A stretch of DNA of 64,000 nt from Sphingomonas sp. PAMC26645 (GTDB lineage: Bacteria; Pseudomonadota; Alphaproteobacteria; Sphingomonadales; Sphingomonadaceae): the NCBI RefSeq assembly GCF_004795835.1, contig NZ_CP039249.1, positions 2,703,001-2,767,000 on the forward strand. The letters are read 5' to 3'. The notes under the pieces were generated by a model. The model was given only the letters and a program-made list of their open reading frames with translations. It made no database searches and was not told where the DNA came from. Below are positions 1-8,943 of this stretch, in pieces; the stretch's first letter is position 1, and every line of letters starts with the position of its first letter. The translations under genes were made by a program, and so were the position numbers.

Positions 1-1009
1 GGAAGCGACCGAGCAGGCGTCCCTCTTCGCGCGCGGCGACGATCAGCGGATCGAGCGTGCGGTCTGCGGGCTTTAGGCCCTCATAGAGAAGGCCTTCGCG
101 CAAGCCGTATGCGGACACGACCGTGGTTCGGCTGCCGAGTTGCCGCATCAACACGCCGAGCAACGCCGCGGCGTCCGCGAGCGTTGCCGTGCGGCCCGAC
201 GAGAGCCCCGGAATCGCCTTCAGGCGCGGCTTGGACAGTTGCGGGATGGTCCGGCTGAGCCGGGTGATCGTCGCCGCGGTCATCGAATACTGGTGGATGA
301 TCGGCAGCGGATAGTCCGACAGCTCCATGTCGAGCCGTGCCAGTGCGCGCCACGATCCGCCGACCAGATAGAGCGGAAGCCCCTGCCCCTTCGCTGTCCA
401 GCCCGCCTCGCGCACCAGGCGCGCCACGTAGCGGGCTAGCACCTTGCCGCGCTTCGCCCGGATCGGGCCGATGCGGAGGACGCCGAGCGGGAACGAGACG
501 CGGTCCTCGATCTTGCCGCGGCGGACTCGGACGAGTTCGAGACTGCCGCCGCCGAGATCGCCGACGATGCCATCCGCTTCGGGGATAGCGGAAAGGACAC
601 CATAGCCGGCTGCGCTGGCTTCCTGCTCGCCCGACAAAGTCTCGACGGTCAGGCCGAGTTGTTCAGCCGTGGCAATGAGTTCGCCGCCGTTCTTCGCATC
701 GCGCACTGCCGCGGTCGCGACCGTGCGAAGCGTCGAGCATTCCATTTCCTTCGCCACCGCCGCGAACCGCGCCAGCGCGATGCGCGCCGTCTTCAGCGCG
801 GACTTCTCGATCGCGCCGGTAGCGGCGAGACCACGTCCGAGCCCCGCCAGTACCTTCTCGTTGAACCGGATCGCAGGCAGGCGTGGCGGGCCTTGGTAAA
901 CAACCAGACGGATCGAGTTCGAGCCGATATCGATGATCCCGGTGCGCGGGTGATCGTCGGTCTCGGCCTTGGGCGGGGAATTGCCGAACAGGATATTCGT
1001 GACGCTCAT
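1..1009 (-). CDS. ppx: Exopolyphosphatase / Ppx-GppA phosphatase (3' end beyond window)
   Basis: This encodes the N-terminal 336 or so residues of a Ppx/GppA-family phosphatase, which hydrolyses terminal phosphates from polyphosphate (Ppx) or pppGpp (GppA). The ASKHA-type phosphate-binding signature DIGSNSIRLVVY lies near residue 27, and a second glycine-rich signature, GDLGGGSLEL, lies near residue 145. The frame stays open to the window edge and ends in DPLIVAAREEGRLLGRF, typical of the family's middle. The ATG overlaps the ppk stop codon (ATGA), so translation is probably coupled to the enzyme that makes its substrate. Ppx and GppA cannot be told apart from this part alone; pairing with ppk favours Ppx. 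Confidence 0.93.
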   Translation of the reverse strand, partial: MSVTNILFGNSPPKAETDDHPRTGIIDIGSNSIRLVVYQGPPRLPAIRFNEKVLAGLGRGLAATGAIEKSALKTARIALARFAAVAKEMECSTLRTVATAAVRDAKNGGELIATAEQLGLTVETLSGEQEASAAGYGVLSAIPEADGIVGDLGGGSLELVRVRRGKIEDRVSFPLGVLRIGPIRAKRGKVLARYVARLVREAGWTAKGQGLPLYLVGGSWRALARLDMELSDYPLPIIHQYSMTAATITRLSRTIPQLSKPRLKAIPGLSSGRTATLADAAALLGVLMRQLGSRTTVVSAYGLREGLLYEGLKPADRTLDPLIVAAREEGRLLGRF

Positions 1010-3171
1010 CGTTTTCGACGGAGCGACAGCGTCGGTACGGCATTGCTGGTCGCGAGCGAAGCGCCGCGGCCGGAGAGCGAAGGATTCGTCATGAAATACC
1101 GATGCAGGTTGAACGGGCGGTCGCCGGGATCGACGCGACTGTATTCGCCGTCGGGGCCTAGCTCCCAACTCTGCTCGTTGTCGATCAGGTTCGCGACCAT
1201 CACCTGGTCGAGGATCTGGTCGTGGACGGTCGGGTTGAGGATCGGCAGCATATATTCGACGCGGCGGTCGAAATTGCGTGGCATCCAGTCGGCCGATGAG
1301 ATGAACAGCTTGGCACCGTCGTTGGGGAGCGCCTTGCCGTTGCCGAACGCCCAGATCCGGCTGTGCTCGAGGAAGCGCCCGATCACCGACTTCACGCGGA
1401 TCGTCTCGGACAAGCCGGGCACGCCGGGGCGCAGGCAGCAGATGCCGCGGATGATGAGGTCGATCTCGACCCCTGCCCCGCTCGCTTCGTACAGCTTCTC
1501 GATCACCGCAGGGTCGACCAGTGAGTTCATCTTCGCCCAGACGCCGGCAGGCTTGCCAGCGCGCGCGTTGGCGATCTCGACGTCGATCAGGTTCATCAGG
1601 TTCTGGCGAAGGTCACGCGGGCTTAGGCTGACACGCGCCATGTCGGTCGGTTCGACATAGCCGGTGATGTAGTTGAACATCTGCGCCGCATCGCGCCCGA
1701 CCGCGGCGTCGGCAGTGAAGAAGCTGAGGTCGGTGTAGATCTTCGCAGTGACCGGGTGATAATTGCCTGTGCCAAAGTGGCAGTAGGTGCGGAATGCCTG
1801 GCCCTCGCGACGGACGACCAGCGACACCTTGGCGTGCGTCTTCCAGTCGATGAAGCCGTAGACGACCTGCACGCCCGCGCGCTCCAGCGCGGAGGCCCAG
1901 ACCATGTTCTGCTCTTCGTCAAATCGCGCCTTCAGCTCGACGACCGCGGTGACGGACTTCCCCGCCTCGGCGGCGGTGATGAGCGCGTTGATGACCGCGG
2001 GCTGCTTGCCGGCGCGGTAGAGCGTCTGCTTGATCGCCACCACGTCCGGATCGTTCGCCGCCTGTTTCAGGAAGGCGAGCACCACCTCGAACGTCTCGTA
2101 CGGGTGGTGGACGACGATGTCCTTGGCCTTGATCGCCGCGAAGCAATCGCCGCCGAATTCGCGGATGCGTTCGGGGAAGCGTGGTGTGAAGGGCGGAAAT
2201 TTCAGGTCGGGACGATCCTCGTCGACCAGCCCGTCGAGGTCGACGATGCCGAGCAGATTGCCGCTCTCGGTAATGATCGCGTCCGCACCGCCGAGCTCAT
2301 CCTTGAGGACCGCGGCGAGCACGTCGGGTATACCGGTTTCGAGTTCCAGGCGGATCACGCGGCCGCGGCGACGACGCTTGATCGCGTTCGCGAAGTAGCG
2401 AACGAGGTCCTCGGCTTCCTCCTCGATCTCCATGTCGCTGTCGCGCAACACGCGGAAGCTGGCGGCGGCGAGGACTTCGTAGCCGGGGAACAGGACCGGC
2501 GCGAACCGCTTCAGAATCGATTCGATCGAGATGTAGCGCGCGGGCTCGCCGGGGAGGCGGACGAAGCGCGTCATCGTATGTGGGAGCATGACCAGTTCGC
2601 GGACCGGTTCGTTATCCGAACGGCGGACGAGGTCGAAGATCACCGACAGGCCACGGTTCGGGATGAACGGGAACGGATGCGCGGGGTCGAGCGCCTGCGG
2701 GGTCAGGATCGGGAAGATCTGATCGCGGAAATGCGTTTCGAGCCACTCGTCGGCCTCGCCTTCGACCGCCTCGCGCCGGAGCACGAACAGTCCGGCCTCG
2801 TCGAGCAGCACGCGCAGGTCGCCCCATACCGCTTGCTGGCTGGCCATCAGTTCGTCGGCCTCGCGGACGATCGCGGTCAGCTGCTGGCCCGCGGTCAGCC
2901 CATCAGCCGAGCGCCGATCGACGTCCTGCGTCTGCTGCCCCTTGAGGCCGGCGACGCGGACCATGAAGAACTCGTCGAGGTTGGAGCCCGAAATCGACAG
3001 GAAGCGGAGTCGCTCCAGCAACGGATGCGCGGGGTTGCACGCTTCCTCCAGCACGCGCCGGTTGAACGCCAGCCAAGAAAGCTCGCGGTTGAAAAAACGG
3101 TCGTTCGGCTCTGCGCCGATGGGATCGTCGTCGTCTTCCGATTGGCGGACGATATGGGCTGGACGGTTCAT
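1006..3171 (-). CDS. ppk: Polyphosphate kinase 1
   Basis: PPK1 reversibly polymerises the gamma-phosphate of ATP into inorganic polyphosphate, typically at the inner membrane. The 721-residue length is normal. The N-terminal domain contains FFNRELSWLAFNRRVLEEA and SNLDEFFMVR. The two phospholipase-D-like catalytic halves carry THAKVSLVVRR (about residue 445) and HFGTGNYHPVTAKIYTD (about residue 465), the region that holds the autophosphorylated histidine in the family. It lies 16 bp after hdaA and overlaps ppx by 4 bp, so it probably belongs to one operon with them. The short acidic N-terminal extension (EDDDDP) before the conserved domain is unremarkable. Confidence 0.98.
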   Translation of the reverse strand: MNRPAHIVRQSEDDDDPIGAEPNDRFFNRELSWLAFNRRVLEEACNPAHPLLERLRFLSISGSNLDEFFMVRVAGLKGQQTQDVDRRSADGLTAGQQLTAIVREADELMASQQAVWGDLRVLLDEAGLFVLRREAVEGEADEWLETHFRDQIFPILTPQALDPAHPFPFIPNRGLSVIFDLVRRSDNEPVRELVMLPHTMTRFVRLPGEPARYISIESILKRFAPVLFPGYEVLAAASFRVLRDSDMEIEEEAEDLVRYFANAIKRRRRGRVIRLELETGIPDVLAAVLKDELGGADAIITESGNLLGIVDLDGLVDEDRPDLKFPPFTPRFPERIREFGGDCFAAIKAKDIVVHHPYETFEVVLAFLKQAANDPDVVAIKQTLYRAGKQPAVINALITAAEAGKSVTAVVELKARFDEEQNMVWASALERAGVQVVYGFIDWKTHAKVSLVVRREGQAFRTYCHFGTGNYHPVTAKIYTDLSFFTADAAVGRDAAQMFNYITGYVEPTDMARVSLSPRDLRQNLMNLIDVEIANARAGKPAGVWAKMNSLVDPAVIEKLYEASGAGVEIDLIIRGICCLRPGVPGLSETIRVKSVIGRFLEHSRIWAFGNGKALPNDGAKLFISSADWMPRNFDRRVEYMLPILNPTVHDQILDQVMVANLIDNEQSWELGPDGEYSRVDPGDRPFNLHRYFMTNPSLSGRGASLATSNAVPTLSLRRKR

Positions 3172-3187
3172 CGGGCCTCTTGGGGGC

Positions 3188-3847
3188 TTATGGTGGCGTG
3201 AAGAGCGGAAGGTCGAGAGCGAGTTGCGGCCGGAGGATCAGCCCGGCCTCGGTGAGTGTGGTTCGTGCAAGAGGAATGGACAAGCGCTTGCGACGTTCCA
3301 TCGCCTCCTGATCGAGCGCATCGACGGTTCGCGTTACGGTAATATGACTGCGCTCGATTCGGGTGGCCAGCCAGTCGATCAGGTCGGGCCGCGCATCGAG
3401 GCTGCGGCGCTCGAACAGATGCGCCAGCAACAGCCGCATCAGTTCGTCGTCGGGCGCGCCGATCGCCGCGATCGGGCTGGCGGCGAGACGCGAGCGGAGG
3501 TCGGGGAGCTTGACCTTCCATTCGGGCGGCGCGGCGTCGGCGACGATCAGCAGCGGCCTGTGCTCCTCCTGCGCGCGGTTCCAGGCGTGGAACAACTGCG
3601 CCTCGGGCACGCGCTCGGCATCGTCGATGATCGTCCCGCCACTCTTCGCCGCAAAAATGCGCGCGAGCAGGCTACGGCCCGATTTGCGCGGGCCGGTGAG
3701 GATGGCGGTCATGACGGGCCAGGTGGCCGTATGCTCCAGCGTGTGGACCGCCCGCGAGTTGGAGGGGGTAACCAGGAAGGCGTCGTCGCGAGGGTCCGCC
3801 GGCCACCCGAGTGGCAGCGCAATTTGAGTCATCTTGGTCGCGCTCAC
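3188..3847 (-). CDS. hdaA: DnaA-related replication regulator HdaA (Hda)
   Basis: HdaA promotes hydrolysis of DnaA-bound ATP together with the DNA-loaded sliding clamp, preventing re-initiation. The 219-residue protein starts with a clamp-binding-type motif, QIALPL (residues 8-13), followed by a DnaA-like AAA+ domain with Walker B IDDAER and a C-terminal lid region. The P-loop reads GPRKSGRS (residues 52-59), with Arg where Walker A normally has Lys. The GTG start overlaps the upstream stop (GTGA); an in-frame ATG five codons later would still keep the clamp motif. Position directly before ppk-ppx agrees with alphaproteobacterial hdaA loci. Identity rests on motif and context, since overall Hda conservation is modest. 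Confidence 0.85.
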   Translation of the reverse strand: MSATKMTQIALPLGWPADPRDDAFLVTPSNSRAVHTLEHTATWPVMTAILTGPRKSGRSLLARIFAAKSGGTIIDDAERVPEAQLFHAWNRAQEEHRPLLIVADAAPPEWKVKLPDLRSRLAASPIAAIGAPDDELMRLLLAHLFERRSLDARPDLIDWLATRIERSHITVTRTVDALDQEAMERRKRLSIPLARTTLTEAGLILRPQLALDLPLFTPP

Positions 3848-5088
3848 CCTGTCGTCGCATTGTCCGCGGGCAAGTCCAGCGGAAGAAGTTGGGCGACCCG
3901 GCGGATGCGGATCGTCTGGCCGGAGCCGAATACTTGGTAGCCGCGGGCTTCGAGCGCGGTCTTGAGCGCGGCCGGATCGCCATCGTACGCGACGCGCATC
4001 AGCGAGACGCCGCCGAGCGCGAGACTGGTGGTGGCCGCCGAGCGGACGCCGGGGATCGCGCGGAGTGCGGCTTCGGTCGAGGAGACCGCCGTGGCGGCAG
4101 GCGTGTCGAACTGGACGATTACCGAGATGCCCTCGCCACCCGTCAGGACGGCGGTATTCGCGTCGGCGGTCTCGTCGGTGGGCAGGTCCTCGATCACCGC
4201 GGCTTCGGGCGGCGGCGGTGGCGACAGGCTGTAGTCAACGCGGAGCGAGCCGTTGCGGCGTGCCTGCTGGTACAGGTCGTCGATCCGCTTCACGCCCGTA
4301 TCGAGTAGCTGCGCGATGCCATCGGGCGTGCCGACTCGCAGCGTGAAGCTGCCGATCAGGTCGTTGTCGGGGCCGTGGCGCGCTTCGAACACGCCGATCA
4401 CCGGGCCGCCGGGCCATTGGCGGTAAAGCTTCACGACCGGGGTGAGCACGTCGCTCGCACCATACTGGTCCAGGATCGTCCGCCACCAACCGCGGCCGGG
4501 ACGCTGCGTCTGGCCGACGTTGAGCAGTAGCGCGTCGGGACCGGAGCCAGACGGCCGGACATAGTCGATGCTGCTGTTGCCGGTGCGATAGCGCGCCCAG
4601 GCCTGCTGCCACTGCGTGCTCTGCTCGAACGCTTGGCCGACGCCGCCCGAATATTGGACGGGGATGACGAGCATCGGCTGCGAGCGATCCGCGTAGGTGG
4701 AAATGCCGAGGATCGATCCGGCGCGGCCGCGATCGAACAGCACGCCGAGCTTGGCGATGTAGCGCTGCGGGCCGATCTGTTCGTTCTCGACGACGATCCC
4801 GGAGACGAGCGAATCGAGCGTGCCATCGGAAACGAGACCGCCACCACCGCCAAGCCGGTTCGACAATTGGACCCAGGCCTTGCGCTGGGCGAGCCGCCAG
4901 CCGCCATAGCGCGCGGCGTCGGCAGTCTTGCCCGCGACGTCGACGGTGACGCCACTCACCTCGTAGGCGCTGCCGCTGTCGACCGGAGCTGCGCCTCGGC
5001 TGCCGCCCTCGATTTGCGCGAGCACGGCTCCACCGCTGAGCAGCAGGGCGGCGCCAGCAAGCGCGGTGGGAAGGGCACGGATACGCAT
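3844..5088 (-). CDS. DUF2066-type exported protein with C-terminal HMA-like fold
   Basis: A 414-residue exported protein of unknown function. The chosen ATG gives a clear signal peptide ([25 protein letters not shown]); an upstream in-frame start would add 22 residues ahead of it. The middle part, with [13 protein letters not shown] and [11 protein letters not shown], resembles the DUF2066 family. After a proline run (about residue 293) and an acidic linker, the last 90 or so residues read like a ferredoxin-fold, heavy-metal-associated-type domain ([29 protein letters not shown]), but without the CxxC metal site. It is the first gene of the minus-strand hdaA-ppk-ppx unit and overlaps hdaA by 4 bp. 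The function is not recognised. Confidence 0.75.
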   Translation of the reverse strand: MRIRALPTALAGAALLLSGGAVLAQIEGGSRGAAPVDSGSAYEVSGVTVDVAGKTADAARYGGWRLAQRKAWVQLSNRLGGGGGLVSDGTLDSLVSGIVVENEQIGPQRYIAKLGVLFDRGRAGSILGISTYADRSQPMLVIPVQYSGGVGQAFEQSTQWQQAWARYRTGNSSIDYVRPSGSGPDALLLNVGQTQRPGRGWWRTILDQYGASDVLTPVVKLYRQWPGGPVIGVFEARHGPDNDLIGSFTLRVGTPDGIAQLLDTGVKRIDDLYQQARRNGSLRVDYSLSPPPPPEAAVIEDLPTDETADANTAVLTGGEGISVIVQFDTPAATAVSSTEAALRAIPGVRSAATTSLALGGVSLMRVAYDGDPAALKTALEARGYQVFGSGQTIRIRRVAQLLPLDLPADNATTG

Positions 5089-5152
5089 CAAGCGGGCCTT
5101 TTGGCGAAGCAGACGTGGAAATCCAAGCGCGATGTGGCTAGCAGCACCGATC
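5089..5152. promoter_or_regulatory. Divergent intergenic region between DUF2066 gene and purM
   Basis: Only 64 bp separate the divergent starts, so the promoters for the hdaA-ppk unit and the purMN unit must lie here or inside the coding sequences. No clear -35/-10 pair or operator could be picked out by eye. Confidence 0.4.
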
Positions 5153-6268
5153 ATGACCGATACGCCAGACTCCGCCGCTCCCGCTTCGGGCCCTTATACC
5201 TACGCTCAGGCGGGTGTTTCGATCGCCGCGGGCAACGCGCTGGTGCGGGCGATCGCCCCGCTCGCCCGCTCGACGCGGCGGCCGGGCGCGGATGCCGATC
5301 TCGGCGGGTTCGGCGGGATGTTCGACCTCAAGGCGGCAGGGTTCGTCGATCCTTTGCTGGTCGCGGCGAACGACGGCGTGGGCACCAAGCTGAAGCTGGC
5401 GATCGAATGGGACCGACATGAAGGCGTCGGCGTCGATCTCGTCGCGATGTGCGTCAATGACCTGATCGTCCAGGGCGCCGAGCCGTTGTTCTTCCTCGAT
5501 TATTATGCGAGCGGGAAGCTCGACGCCGCAGTCGCCGAGCGCGTCGTCGCGTCGATCGCGGAAAGCTGCAAGACCGCCGGCTGTGCGCTGATCGGGGGCG
5601 AGACCGCCGAGATGCCGGGCATGTATGCGGACGGCGATTACGACCTGGCAGGGTTCTGCGTCGGCGCGGTCGAGCGGACCAACGTGCTGACGGGACGCGA
5701 GATCGCGGCGGGCGACGTGATGCTCGGGCTGGCGTCGTCGGGGGTGCATTCGAACGGGTTTTCGCTAGTTCGGCGCCTCGCCGCCGATCGGGGGTGGAAG
5801 CTCGATCGGCCGGCCTTGTTCGACCAGGACCGGTTGCTGATCGATCACCTGATGGCGCCGACTCGCATCTACGTCGCCAGCCTGCTGCCATTGCTGCGCG
5901 AGCGGCGGATCAAGGGACTGGCGCATATCACCGGTGGTGGCCTGCTCGAGAACATCCCGCGCGTGCTGCCTGAGGGCGTGCATGCGGTGGTCGATGCGGA
6001 CGCGTGGGAGCAGTCGCGGTTGATGGCGTTCCTGCAGGCGCAGGGCGCGATCGAGCCGGAGGAGATGGCGCGGACCTTCAACTGCGGGATCGGCATGGTC
6101 GTGATCGTGAGTGCCGATGAGGCCGAGGCGGTGACCGCGGCGCTTCAGGCGGCGGACGAGACGGTGTTCACTATCGGGCGGATCGAGACCGGGTCGCATG
6201 GCTGCACGGTGCGCGGATCGGCGGGCACCTGGAGCGCGCGCGAGGACTGGACCGCGACGCATGGCTGA
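5153..6268 (+). CDS. purM: Phosphoribosylformylglycinamidine cyclo-ligase (AIR synthetase)
   Basis: PurM closes FGAM to aminoimidazole ribonucleotide using ATP in de novo purine synthesis. The 371-residue product begins with [17 protein letters not shown] and includes the family blocks [37 protein letters not shown] and [16 protein letters not shown]. The frame extends further upstream, but the ATG chosen is the last start before the conserved region and avoids running into the divergent gene. The stop overlaps purN by 8 bp, so the two purine steps are translated from one message. Confidence 0.97.
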   Translation: MTDTPDSAAPASGPYTYAQAGVSIAAGNALVRAIAPLARSTRRPGADADLGGFGGMFDLKAAGFVDPLLVAANDGVGTKLKLAIEWDRHEGVGVDLVAMCVNDLIVQGAEPLFFLDYYASGKLDAAVAERVVASIAESCKTAGCALIGGETAEMPGMYADGDYDLAGFCVGAVERTNVLTGREIAAGDVMLGLASSGVHSNGFSLVRRLAADRGWKLDRPALFDQDRLLIDHLMAPTRIYVASLLPLLRERRIKGLAHITGGGLLENIPRVLPEGVHAVVDADAWEQSRLMAFLQAQGAIEPEEMARTFNCGIGMVVIVSADEAEAVTAALQAADETVFTIGRIETGSHGCTVRGSAGTWSAREDWTATHG

Positions 6269-6833
6269 GAAGACGCGCGTCGGCGTGCTGATCTCCGGGC
6301 GCGGATCGAACATGATGGCGCTGGTCGGCGCGTCACGCGCGGCGGCGTGCCCGTACGAGATCGCATTGGTAGCGTCCGACAAGCCGGAGGCGGCCGGGCT
6401 CGAATGGGCCCGCGCTGAGGGCGTGGCAACGTTCGCGCTCTCGCCGAAGGGTCTGGGGAAGCCGGCCTACGAGGCGGCGATCGATGCGGCGTTGCGCGAG
6501 GCCGGCGTCGAGGTCGTTGCGCTCGCCGGGTACATGCGGTTGCTGTCGGACGGGTTCGTAGCGGCGTGGCGGGATCGGATCGTCAATATCCATCCCTCGC
6601 TGCTGCCTAAATACAAGGGCCTCGACACGCATGCACGCGCGATCGCGGCGGGCGATGCGGTTGGCGGATGCTCGGTGCATGTCGTGACAGAGGAGCTAGA
6701 CGGCGGCGTGGTGCTTGGGCAGACCGAGGTGCCAATCCTTGCCGGCGACGACGCGGACGCACTTGCAGATCGCGTGCTGGCGGCGGAACATGCTTTGTAC
6801 CCGAAGACCTTGGCGGAGTTCGTGACGCGATGA
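6261..6833 (+). CDS. purN: Phosphoribosylglycinamide formyltransferase
   Basis: PurN transfers a formyl group from 10-formyl-tetrahydrofolate to GAR, the third step of purine synthesis. The 190-residue protein has the N-terminal [10 protein letters not shown] nucleotide-substrate loop, the catalytic block [16 protein letters not shown] (Asn and His), and the [13 protein letters not shown] region that contains the catalytic Asp. Starting at the ATG that overlaps purM gives the standard N-terminus; the longer in-frame reading lies inside purM and was rejected. It is coupled to purM before it and to a YjbR-like gene after it. Confidence 0.97.
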   Translation: MAEKTRVGVLISGRGSNMMALVGASRAAACPYEIALVASDKPEAAGLEWARAEGVATFALSPKGLGKPAYEAAIDAALREAGVEVVALAGYMRLLSDGFVAAWRDRIVNIHPSLLPKYKGLDTHARAIAAGDAVGGCSVHVVTEELDGGVVLGQTEVPILAGDDADALADRVLAAEHALYPKTLAEFVTR

Positions 6834-7195
6834 CCGATCTGTCCCCCCTCGACCGCGTGCGTGCGGCGGCGCTTGCCTTGCCCGAGACCGAGGAGAAGGT
6901 TTCACACGGCCAGCCGACCTTCTTCGTGGCCGACAGGCAGTTCGCGCAGTTCCGGGCGGATCATCACGGCGATGGACTGACAATGGTGTGCGTGAAGACC
7001 AGTGGCACCGATGAACAGGCGACGCTCGTCGAGGCGAACCCGGCAGTGTATTCGCGGCCGGCCTATCTCGGCGCGACCGGTTGGGTCGGGATGAATGTCG
7101 CCGACGATCCGGACTGGGCCTTGGTCGAGGACCGGATCGCGCGGAGTTGGGAATTGGCGGCCCCTGCCCGTTTGCTAGAAGCCGGCGGACGATGA
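6830..7195 (+). CDS. MmcQ/YjbR family protein
   Basis: A 121-residue protein of the MmcQ/YjbR family, small alpha/beta proteins with a CyaY-like fold and suspected but unproven DNA-related roles. Typical features are the N-terminal alpha-helix with ALALPETEEKVSHGQPTFFV and the C-terminal GWVGMNVADDPDWALVEDRIARSW. It overlaps purN by 4 bp (ATGA) and the following membrane-protein gene likewise, so it rides in the purMN operon. A direct role in purine synthesis is not implied by the sequence. Confidence 0.85.
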   Translation: MTDLSPLDRVRAAALALPETEEKVSHGQPTFFVADRQFAQFRADHHGDGLTMVCVKTSGTDEQATLVEANPAVYSRPAYLGATGWVGMNVADDPDWALVEDRIARSWELAAPARLLEAGGR

Positions 7196-7797
7196 GCACC
7201 GAGACACCGACCGAACGGCGCGAGGCTGCAGCGACGCGGCGGCGTTGGGTGACGCTGGCCGAGGTCGTGGCGGTTGCGGGCGTGCTGATCGCGGCGTTGA
7301 CGCTGTGGACCAACTGGTCGGATCACCGCGCGAACGAGGCCGACAAGATCGCGGCGCAGTCGAGTGCGGCGCGCGAGCGGACGAAGATCGATCTTTCGGC
7401 GATCGTGCAGGATGGCGGTGATTCGCTGCTGCTCAAGGATGCCCGACATGATCTTCAGGACGTGACGATCACGTTCCCGCGTGCGCTCGGCGTCTCGCCG
7501 CAGCGGCCGCCGGCTGAGCCGATCATCGATGGATCATGGGTTTCGGATGCGATGTTGAAGCTGACCGATGGTGGGTCGGACGATCGTGCGGGGCGGCTGC
7601 CGGTTTTGGTCAGCGTGCAGTATTTCGATGGGGATACTACGCGGTCGGCTAGCGGGATCTATGATGTGATCTGGAAGACTCATGGTCGTAGGTTGCGTGG
7701 TCGGGCCTTCCAACTGGAAGGCTTGCAGGTTCGCCAGCGCGGTGGCGATCAGGCGAAGCTTGATGCGATCTGGGCGAAAGAAAAGCCGACGGCTTAG
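7192..7797 (+). CDS. Hypothetical single-pass membrane protein
   Basis: A 201-residue protein that I do not recognise. After a charged, Arg-rich cytoplasmic N-terminus (about residues 1-19) comes one hydrophobic segment, LAEVVAVAGVLIAALTLW. A short coiled-coil-like charged stretch follows (NEADKIAAQSSAARERTK), then a mixed alpha/beta region that would be periplasmic or cytoplasmic depending on topology. The ATG overlaps the stop of the YjbR-like gene, making it the fourth gene of the purMN unit. The operon probably ends in the large palindrome just downstream. Confidence 0.7.
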   Translation: MSTETPTERREAAATRRRWVTLAEVVAVAGVLIAALTLWTNWSDHRANEADKIAAQSSAARERTKIDLSAIVQDGGDSLLLKDARHDLQDVTITFPRALGVSPQRPPAEPIIDGSWVSDAMLKLTDGGSDDRAGRLPVLVSVQYFDGDTTRSASGIYDVIWKTHGRRLRGRAFQLEGLQVRQRGGDQAKLDAIWAKEKPTA

Positions 7798-7800
7798 ACA

Positions 7801-7904
7801 CCACCCCGGCGAAGGCCGGGGCCCAGTTGGGGAACGTCGCTAACTGGGTACTGCCCGCTGTTACTCCCGCCTAGCCAACTGGGCCCCGGCCTTCGCCGGG
7901 GTGG
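7801..7904. repeat. Palindromic repeat, family A (perfect 30-bp arms)
   Basis: Positions 7801-7830 and 7875-7904 are perfect reverse complements (core CCCCGGCGAAGGCCGGGG followed by CCCAGTTGG), separated by 44 bp. Each arm also contains its own small palindrome (CCGGCGAAGGCCGG-type). It lies between the convergent ends of the purMN unit and the GNAT gene, a position suited to a bidirectional terminator. Related copies are near 42.0 kb and, more diverged, at 18.9, 42.2 and 51.5 kb. Confidence 0.9.
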
Positions 7905-7930
7905 GGTCTTCGATTTCGTACGCGTCTTAC

Positions 7931-8449
7931 TCAGACCGCCCTGGCGTAGACCGGGTCGTCGTGCAGCGTGGTGCCGACCGTGAACTGGCGGCTGCCGATT
8001 ACCTTGAAGCCTTGGCGTTCGTAGAAGGCTCGGGCGCGGGTGTTCTGGTCCCATACGCCTAGCAGGACCCGGGTTCGGCCGGCCGCGGCGGCTTCTTCGA
8101 ATGCTCGGGCCATCAGGGCGGCGCCCAGGCCTGAGCCTTGTGCCTGCTTCATCAGATAGATGCGGCGGAGTTCGATGTCCGCGGGGCCAGGTTCGATCGG
8201 GAAGTCCGGCGCGGTCAACACCGTGTAGCCGGTCGGCGCGTGGCCAGGCTCGTACTCGGCCAGCGTCACGATTGTCAGCGGATCGGACAGCCACGTATCG
8301 AACGCGGCGATGCTGTTGTTGCGCGTGCAGTGGGCGACGATGTCCGCCCCGGTCAGCACGGTCGCGTAGGTATCGAGGAACGTGGCGGATGCGACGAGCG
8401 ATAGCACGGGCGCATCGCCCGGCCCTGCGCGTCGCATCCGCCAGGTCAT
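7931..8449 (-). CDS. GNAT family N-acetyltransferase
   Basis: A 172-residue GCN5-related acetyltransferase; the acyl acceptor is unknown. The acetyl-CoA pyrophosphate-binding motif (R/Q-x-x-G-x-G/A type) is seen as QAQGSGLGAALM near residue 103, preceded by the beta-4 stretch ELRRIYLM. Near the C-terminus the block NTRARAFYERQGFKVIG is typical of the fold. It overlaps ndk by 1 bp at the ATGA junction and is the last gene of the minus-strand pepA-holC-ndk run. Confidence 0.9.
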   Translation of the reverse strand: MTWRMRRAGPGDAPVLSLVASATFLDTYATVLTGADIVAHCTRNNSIAAFDTWLSDPLTIVTLAEYEPGHAPTGYTVLTAPDFPIEPGPADIELRRIYLMKQAQGSGLGAALMARAFEEAAAAGRTRVLLGVWDQNTRARAFYERQGFKVIGSRQFTVGTTLHDDPVYARAV

Positions 8450-8871
8450 CAGCCGACGATTTCTTCGGGCTTGAAGAAGTACGCGATCTCGATCTCGGCG
8501 TTCTCGTCCGAGTCCGAACCGTGGACCGAGTTCGCTTCGATCGACTCGGCGAGTTCCTTGCGGATCGTGCCGGGCTCTGCGTTGGCGGGGTTGGTAGCGC
8601 CCATGATGTCGCGGTTGCGCTGCATCGCGTTCTCGCCTTCGAGAACCTGGACGACGACCGGGCCCGAGATCATGAACGAGACGAGCTCGCCGAAGAACGG
8701 ACGCTCCTTGTGGACCGCGTAGAAGCCTTCGGCCTGCTCGCGGGTCATCTGGATGCGCTTCGAAGCGACGACGCGCAGGCCGGCTTCCTCAAGCATCTTG
8801 GTGACCGCACCGGTCAGGTTGCGGCGGGTTGCGTCGGGCTTGATGATCGAAAAGGTACGGTTCGCGGCCAT
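8449..8871 (-). CDS. ndk: Nucleoside diphosphate kinase
   Basis: Ndk moves the gamma-phosphate of ATP to nucleoside diphosphates by way of a phosphohistidine. The 140-residue length matches the family. It starts [14 protein letters not shown] and carries the active-site motif [12 protein letters not shown] with the catalytic His at residue 117. An ATG three codons upstream is in frame, but the shorter form matches the usual N-terminus. The start codon of the following GNAT gene overlaps its stop. Confidence 0.98.
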   Translation of the reverse strand: MAANRTFSIIKPDATRRNLTGAVTKMLEEAGLRVVASKRIQMTREQAEGFYAVHKERPFFGELVSFMISGPVVVQVLEGENAMQRNRDIMGATNPANAEPGTIRKELAESIEANSVHGSDSDENAEIEIAYFFKPEEIVG

Positions 8872-8943
8872 GATGGTCACGGGCTCCTGTGTTGACGGTA
8901 ATAGGATGCGCGGCGCTTAGGCGGGGGACGGCCGTAAAGCAAC

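Noticed and set aside
1756..3201. Long open frame (481 codons) antisense to ppk
   Set aside because: It mirrors the ppk codons in a GC-rich genome, has a low-complexity Arg/Asp/Gly composition, and resembles no protein, while the ppk frame is fully conserved.
7801..7904. CRISPR-like repeats
   Set aside because: The repeats are inverted pairs with unique single spacers at scattered places, not direct repeats in a row; no cas gene is present.
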